Assembly: GCA_001598975.1 (NCBI GenBank)
Contig: BBXU01000403.1
Span: 1-11,708, forward strand
Origin: Parachlorella kessleri
Taxonomy: Eukaryota > Chlorophyta > Trebouxiophyceae > Chlorellales > Chlorellaceae
Length of the DNA stretch: 11,708 nt
Reading direction: 5' to 3'
Positions 9,446 through 11,708 of the stretch are shown here, piece after piece (position 1 is the stretch's first letter; the number at the start of each line of letters is the position of its first letter). Made by a program: the position numbers and the translations under genes. Below the pieces are notes generated by a model. That model was not told the origin of the DNA. It ran no database searches and saw only the letters and a list, made by a program, of their open reading frames with translations.

Positions 9446-9467
9446 ATGCTATTTAACTAGATAGCAT
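9446..9467. repeat. AT-rich inverted repeat between HAD and eIF2 alpha
   Basis: ATGCTAT at 9446-9452 and ATAGCAT at 9461-9467 are perfect reverse complements around an 8-base spacer, TTAACTAG. It lies in the AT-richest part of this intergenic region. It could be a promoter element or chance; nothing links it to a function. Confidence 0.5.
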
Positions 9468-9904
9468 CTTAGTAAGCGACTGGTCCTGCCAGCCGCTATG
9501 CTTGCAAGAGGTGCCGACAAGGAAGCCTGGGCATCAAGCCCACAATAGACAGCGAATGTCAGTAACTAGTGTTTCCCTCCGGTGAAGCAGGCAAGAAGTT
9601 TGAGGACTGGGAGTTTTGCGGGCCTAGTAGCTCAGTGTCACTGTTACGAGGTACCAAGAGTACGAAGGCCAAGGGCAGCTTGGGGTTCTACTTGCACCGT
9701 GACTGAACGTCTCATTGAAGCACTGGCTCCCACGTTCCACACTGGTTTTGGTCATGGATGTTGTGCAAGGTCCACCCAGCACGGAGAGCTGCAATGCTTG
9801 ACCTTTGAAAGTAGACTCAGGCATGCTGGCGGCCCAGCATTGGCGGGAATCAGCTAGCAGCGTTGCAAGCCCAAACTGTGCTTGATGCCCTAGTCAATCT
9901 CTAC

Positions 9905-9922
9905 ATGGATCTTGACCCCTGA
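9905..9922 (+). other. Possible upstream ORF of eIF2 alpha (five codons plus stop)
   Basis: ATG GAT CTT GAC CCC TGA would encode MDLDP and ends 57 bases before the eIF2 alpha ATG. G follows the ATG at +4. It matters only if transcription starts upstream of 9905, which the sequence alone does not show. Confidence 0.3.
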
Positions 9923-9979
9923 CTGCTGACGGCGAAAGCAGCAAGAGCAGCAGGTCTTCGCCCGCCTCGCTGCAGCATT

Positions 9980-11335
9980 ATGTCTGCTTACCAGGACTGT
10001 CGCTTCTATGAGTCACGCTTCCCCGAACAGGATGAGGCAAGCATACCCGTCATCACTCTAGTGGTGGCTCTCCCGGGTCGTCCTTGCATGGACTCACATG
10101 CTTACATTGATGACTGCCTTTGACGCAGGTGGTGATGGTCCAGGTCAAGAGCATAGCTGAGATGGGCGCCTATGTGTCGCTCCTAGAATATGGCAATATT
10201 GAGGGCATGATCCTGCTCTCAGAGCTGTCAAGGCGGCGCATCCGCTCAGTGCAGAAGCTAATTAAAGTTGGGCGGCAGGAGCCAGTGATGGTGTTACGTG
10301 TGGATAAAGACAAGGGCTACATCGACCTCTCCAAGCGCAGGGTCTCCCCTGAGGACGTGGCGGTGCGTGAGGCGGGCCAGCGAGAGGGAGCGCTGGAACC
10401 GTCAGGGGAACTGTGAACTATCAGCTCCCAAAGGGTGTGCCTCCATGCTACAGTACAGTTGTAGTCGATGGTGTCTGGCCTGGGGACTGAGCAGTCCTTG
10501 TAGAGTTGTAGTGGGCGATACAGTGGGGGACTTGACGTGATGGTGAACTTGCTTATAAACTCTTATGCTCCTCCAACAGGTGGACCAGGTGGTCAGGGGG
10601 ACGTCCCTCCCCCAATGTAGTCAGGCATTTGCCTGCTGCGACCATCCGCGCGTACGCCCTCCGGGGTAGGGACCAAGCAGCACGGCGTTGGCTTGGTTCA
10701 TACAAGGGATGGAGTGTGCTTCCTCCCCGACGCCAGTGCAGAAGTGTGACGAGAAGTTTGCAAAGTCCAAGATGGTGCACTCCATCATGCGGCACGTGGC
10801 TGAGACAACAGGGGCCAACCTGGAGGACCTGTACCAGCAGATCGCCTGGCCGCTGTACAAGATGTACGGCCACGCCTTTGACGCCTTCCGGACCATGATC
10901 CAGGTACCGACAAGAGGGGCGGAGGGGGTTGGCAGCCCGGCGGCGCTGTTTAAAGCCGGCTGTTCTGGGTGGGCAAGTCCACTTGGTGCGGCTGGGCGGT
11001 GGAGGAGTTGCCGCTGGTGGTGGTCAAAGGGGCTGAGATGTCGGTTGGAAGGGATGACTATCTGCCTGGGTTGATGGAGCTATGGAGCAGGGCGGCGGTC
11101 TTCGGGTTCACTTACCGGGGTCGCTAGATTAATAAACGTAAGGCGTTACAGCCGCTGGCATTTGTGAGCCGGGAGGAAAGAAAGTTCCAAGCTGGTATGC
11201 TTCCCCATGCCACTATACGCTGCAGCCGGCAGATGCGGAGGCAGTGTTCAAGCGGTTGTCGGACGAGCTTCACGGGGGGCAGCCAATCCCAGCGCTCACG
11301 GAGGAGGTCAAAGACGGCATCCTCAAGAACATCAG
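9980..11335 (+). CDS. EIF2S1: Eukaryotic translation initiation factor 2 subunit alpha (5' part, four exons)
   Basis: The exons are 9980-10036, 10129-10362, 10742-10903 and 11226-11335, joining in phase to about 187 residues. The C-terminal part lies beyond the window. eIF2 delivers initiator Met-tRNA to the 40S ribosome, and its alpha subunit is the regulatory one. The protein starts [19 protein letters not shown] and enters an S1-type OB-fold domain (about residues 18-97) with [39 protein letters not shown] and [17 protein letters not shown]. Ser53 (codon 10228-10230), in [10 protein letters not shown], corresponds to the serine known as Ser51, the target of stress kinases such as GCN2. The helical domain follows, with [14 protein letters not shown] and [14 protein letters not shown]. 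The start ATG has A at -3 and the N-terminus has the usual family length. The last visible residues ([11 protein letters not shown]) end with an AG split codon at the donor at 11336. The first intron has a GC donor. Confidence 0.96.
10037..10128 (+). other. GC-AG intron in eIF2 alpha
   Basis: The exon ends GATGAG and the intron begins GCAAGC, close to the known GC-AG donor consensus AG|GCAAGT. The acceptor is TTTGACGCAG. Splicing here joins FPEQDE to VVMVQVKS with the spacing I expect for the family. The nearest in-frame GT donor (10049, CCC|GTCATC) would insert four extra residues (ASIP) and has a poor consensus. At 92 bases it is the shortest intron in the window apart from the tentative 65-base one. 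Confidence 0.75.
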
Positions 11336-11708
11336 GTGGGTGCTGCATGTATATAGCTGGGGTGCAAATGTAGGTGCTGCGGATGTTTTGGAGGCAGCCC
11401 AGGCTTGCGTCAGGCCATGACAAGACAGAGTCCAGGTCCTGATGCAGCTGCACCACAATGCAGGTAGGTGCTGCTTGGGACTAGGAAGGGAAGGTGGTCG
11501 TGGGTGTGGCGCGGAGCCTTGGTGGAGCCGGGCAGCTGCAAGGCCGAGATCTTGGGCAACGGGAGGCCCTCTTGTCATGGAAAACCCAGCTGCTTGTATT
11601 GCAATACACTACCCTGCAAAGTCCCTGCCACCACAGCTGCTTGGCCCAGCCGCCCTCCCCTCCTCCCCGCCCCCTCACCCTGCGTCCTAACCCAGCACAC
11701 CCCCCCCC
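11336..11708 (+). other. eIF2 alpha intron 4, open at the window edge
   Basis: A GTGGGT donor at 11336 starts the intron. The next expected coding block, the Arg-rich segment following KNI(R), is not found in any frame to the end. The last ~80 bases are pyrimidine-rich and finish in a C run, so the acceptor probably lies just beyond the window. Confidence 0.65.

Larger units (their letters stand above)
9232..9979. other. Intergenic region between HAD and eIF2 alpha
   Basis: About 750 bases hold the HAD 3' UTR and the upstream region of eIF2 alpha. It contains a TGTAA signal at 9296-9300, an AT-rich inverted repeat at 9446-9467 and a possible short uORF at 9905-9922. The longest plus-strand open frame here (9582-9857) starts with GTG and encodes nothing I recognise. 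No tRNA or transposon was found. Confidence 0.65.

Noticed and set aside
9620..9690. tRNA-like TAGTAGCTCAGT stretch
   Set aside because: It resembles a tRNA A box, but no matching B box (GGTTCRANTCC) or cloverleaf stems could be found downstream.
9582..9857. 91-codon plus-strand frame between HAD and eIF2 alpha
   Set aside because: It starts with GTG, not ATG. No domain or signal is recognisable and the composition is like intergenic DNA.
10037..10048. Extension of eIF2 alpha exon 1 to a GT donor at 10049
   Set aside because: It keeps the frame but inserts ASIP into a conserved region and uses a weak donor. The GC donor fits consensus and family spacing better.
11220..11232. Acceptor CCGGCAG before ATGCGGAGG for eIF2 alpha exon 4
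   Set aside because: It would shift the frame. The CTGCAG acceptor ending at 11225 keeps phase and gives [15 protein letters not shown], consistent with the family.
1..11708. CRISPR, prophage, insertion sequence or toxin-antitoxin content
   Set aside because: No repeat-spacer array, terminal inverted repeats with transposase, or bacterial operon structure is present. All genes are spliced eukaryotic genes.

Overview
The window looks like nuclear DNA of a green alga (Chlorophyta). The genes are GC-rich and broken by many introns of about 90 to 460 bases with G/T-rich 5' ends. Two 3' flanks carry TGTAA, the polyadenylation signal typical of chlorophytes, and the products resemble plant-lineage proteins. 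No bacterial, organellar, viral, transposon or CRISPR signature was seen. All gene models were built by hand from protein similarity, splice sites and reading-phase continuity; no transcript data were used.

Layout: (1) 449-4066, plus strand: the C-terminal 538 residues of a 5'-3' exoribonuclease of the XRN2/XRN4 type in six exons. Its catalytic N-terminal half lies to the left of the window, and its last exon encodes a long Gly/Gln/Tyr/Ala-rich tail. (2) 4067-4771: convergent 3' flanks. (3) 4772-7153, minus strand: a protein with one membrane segment and a coiled coil, resembling land-plant RHIP1 (RGS1-HXK1-interacting protein 1). The 3' exons are solid; the first exon and the start are tentative. 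(4) 7154-7385: a short shared upstream region between two divergent genes. (5) 7386-9231, plus strand: a complete six-exon HAD-superfamily hydrolase of 248 residues. (6) 9232-9979: intergenic DNA. (7) 9980-11335, plus strand: the first four exons of translation initiation factor eIF2 alpha, including its S1 domain and the regulatory serine. The rest lies to the right. Its first intron appears to be of the rare GC-AG class.

The four genes do not form an obvious pathway. XRN (mRNA decay) and eIF2 alpha (translation initiation) both belong to RNA and protein homeostasis, but their proximity is probably incidental. The window begins in a G run and ends in a C run, which suggests an assembly contig broken at homopolymers. 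I did not find a novel multi-gene system. The most unusual items are the GC-AG intron and a possible upstream ORF in eIF2 alpha, the algal RHIP1-like gene, the repeated FGxGxxF motif in the XRN tail, and the HAD enzyme without a clear motif III.
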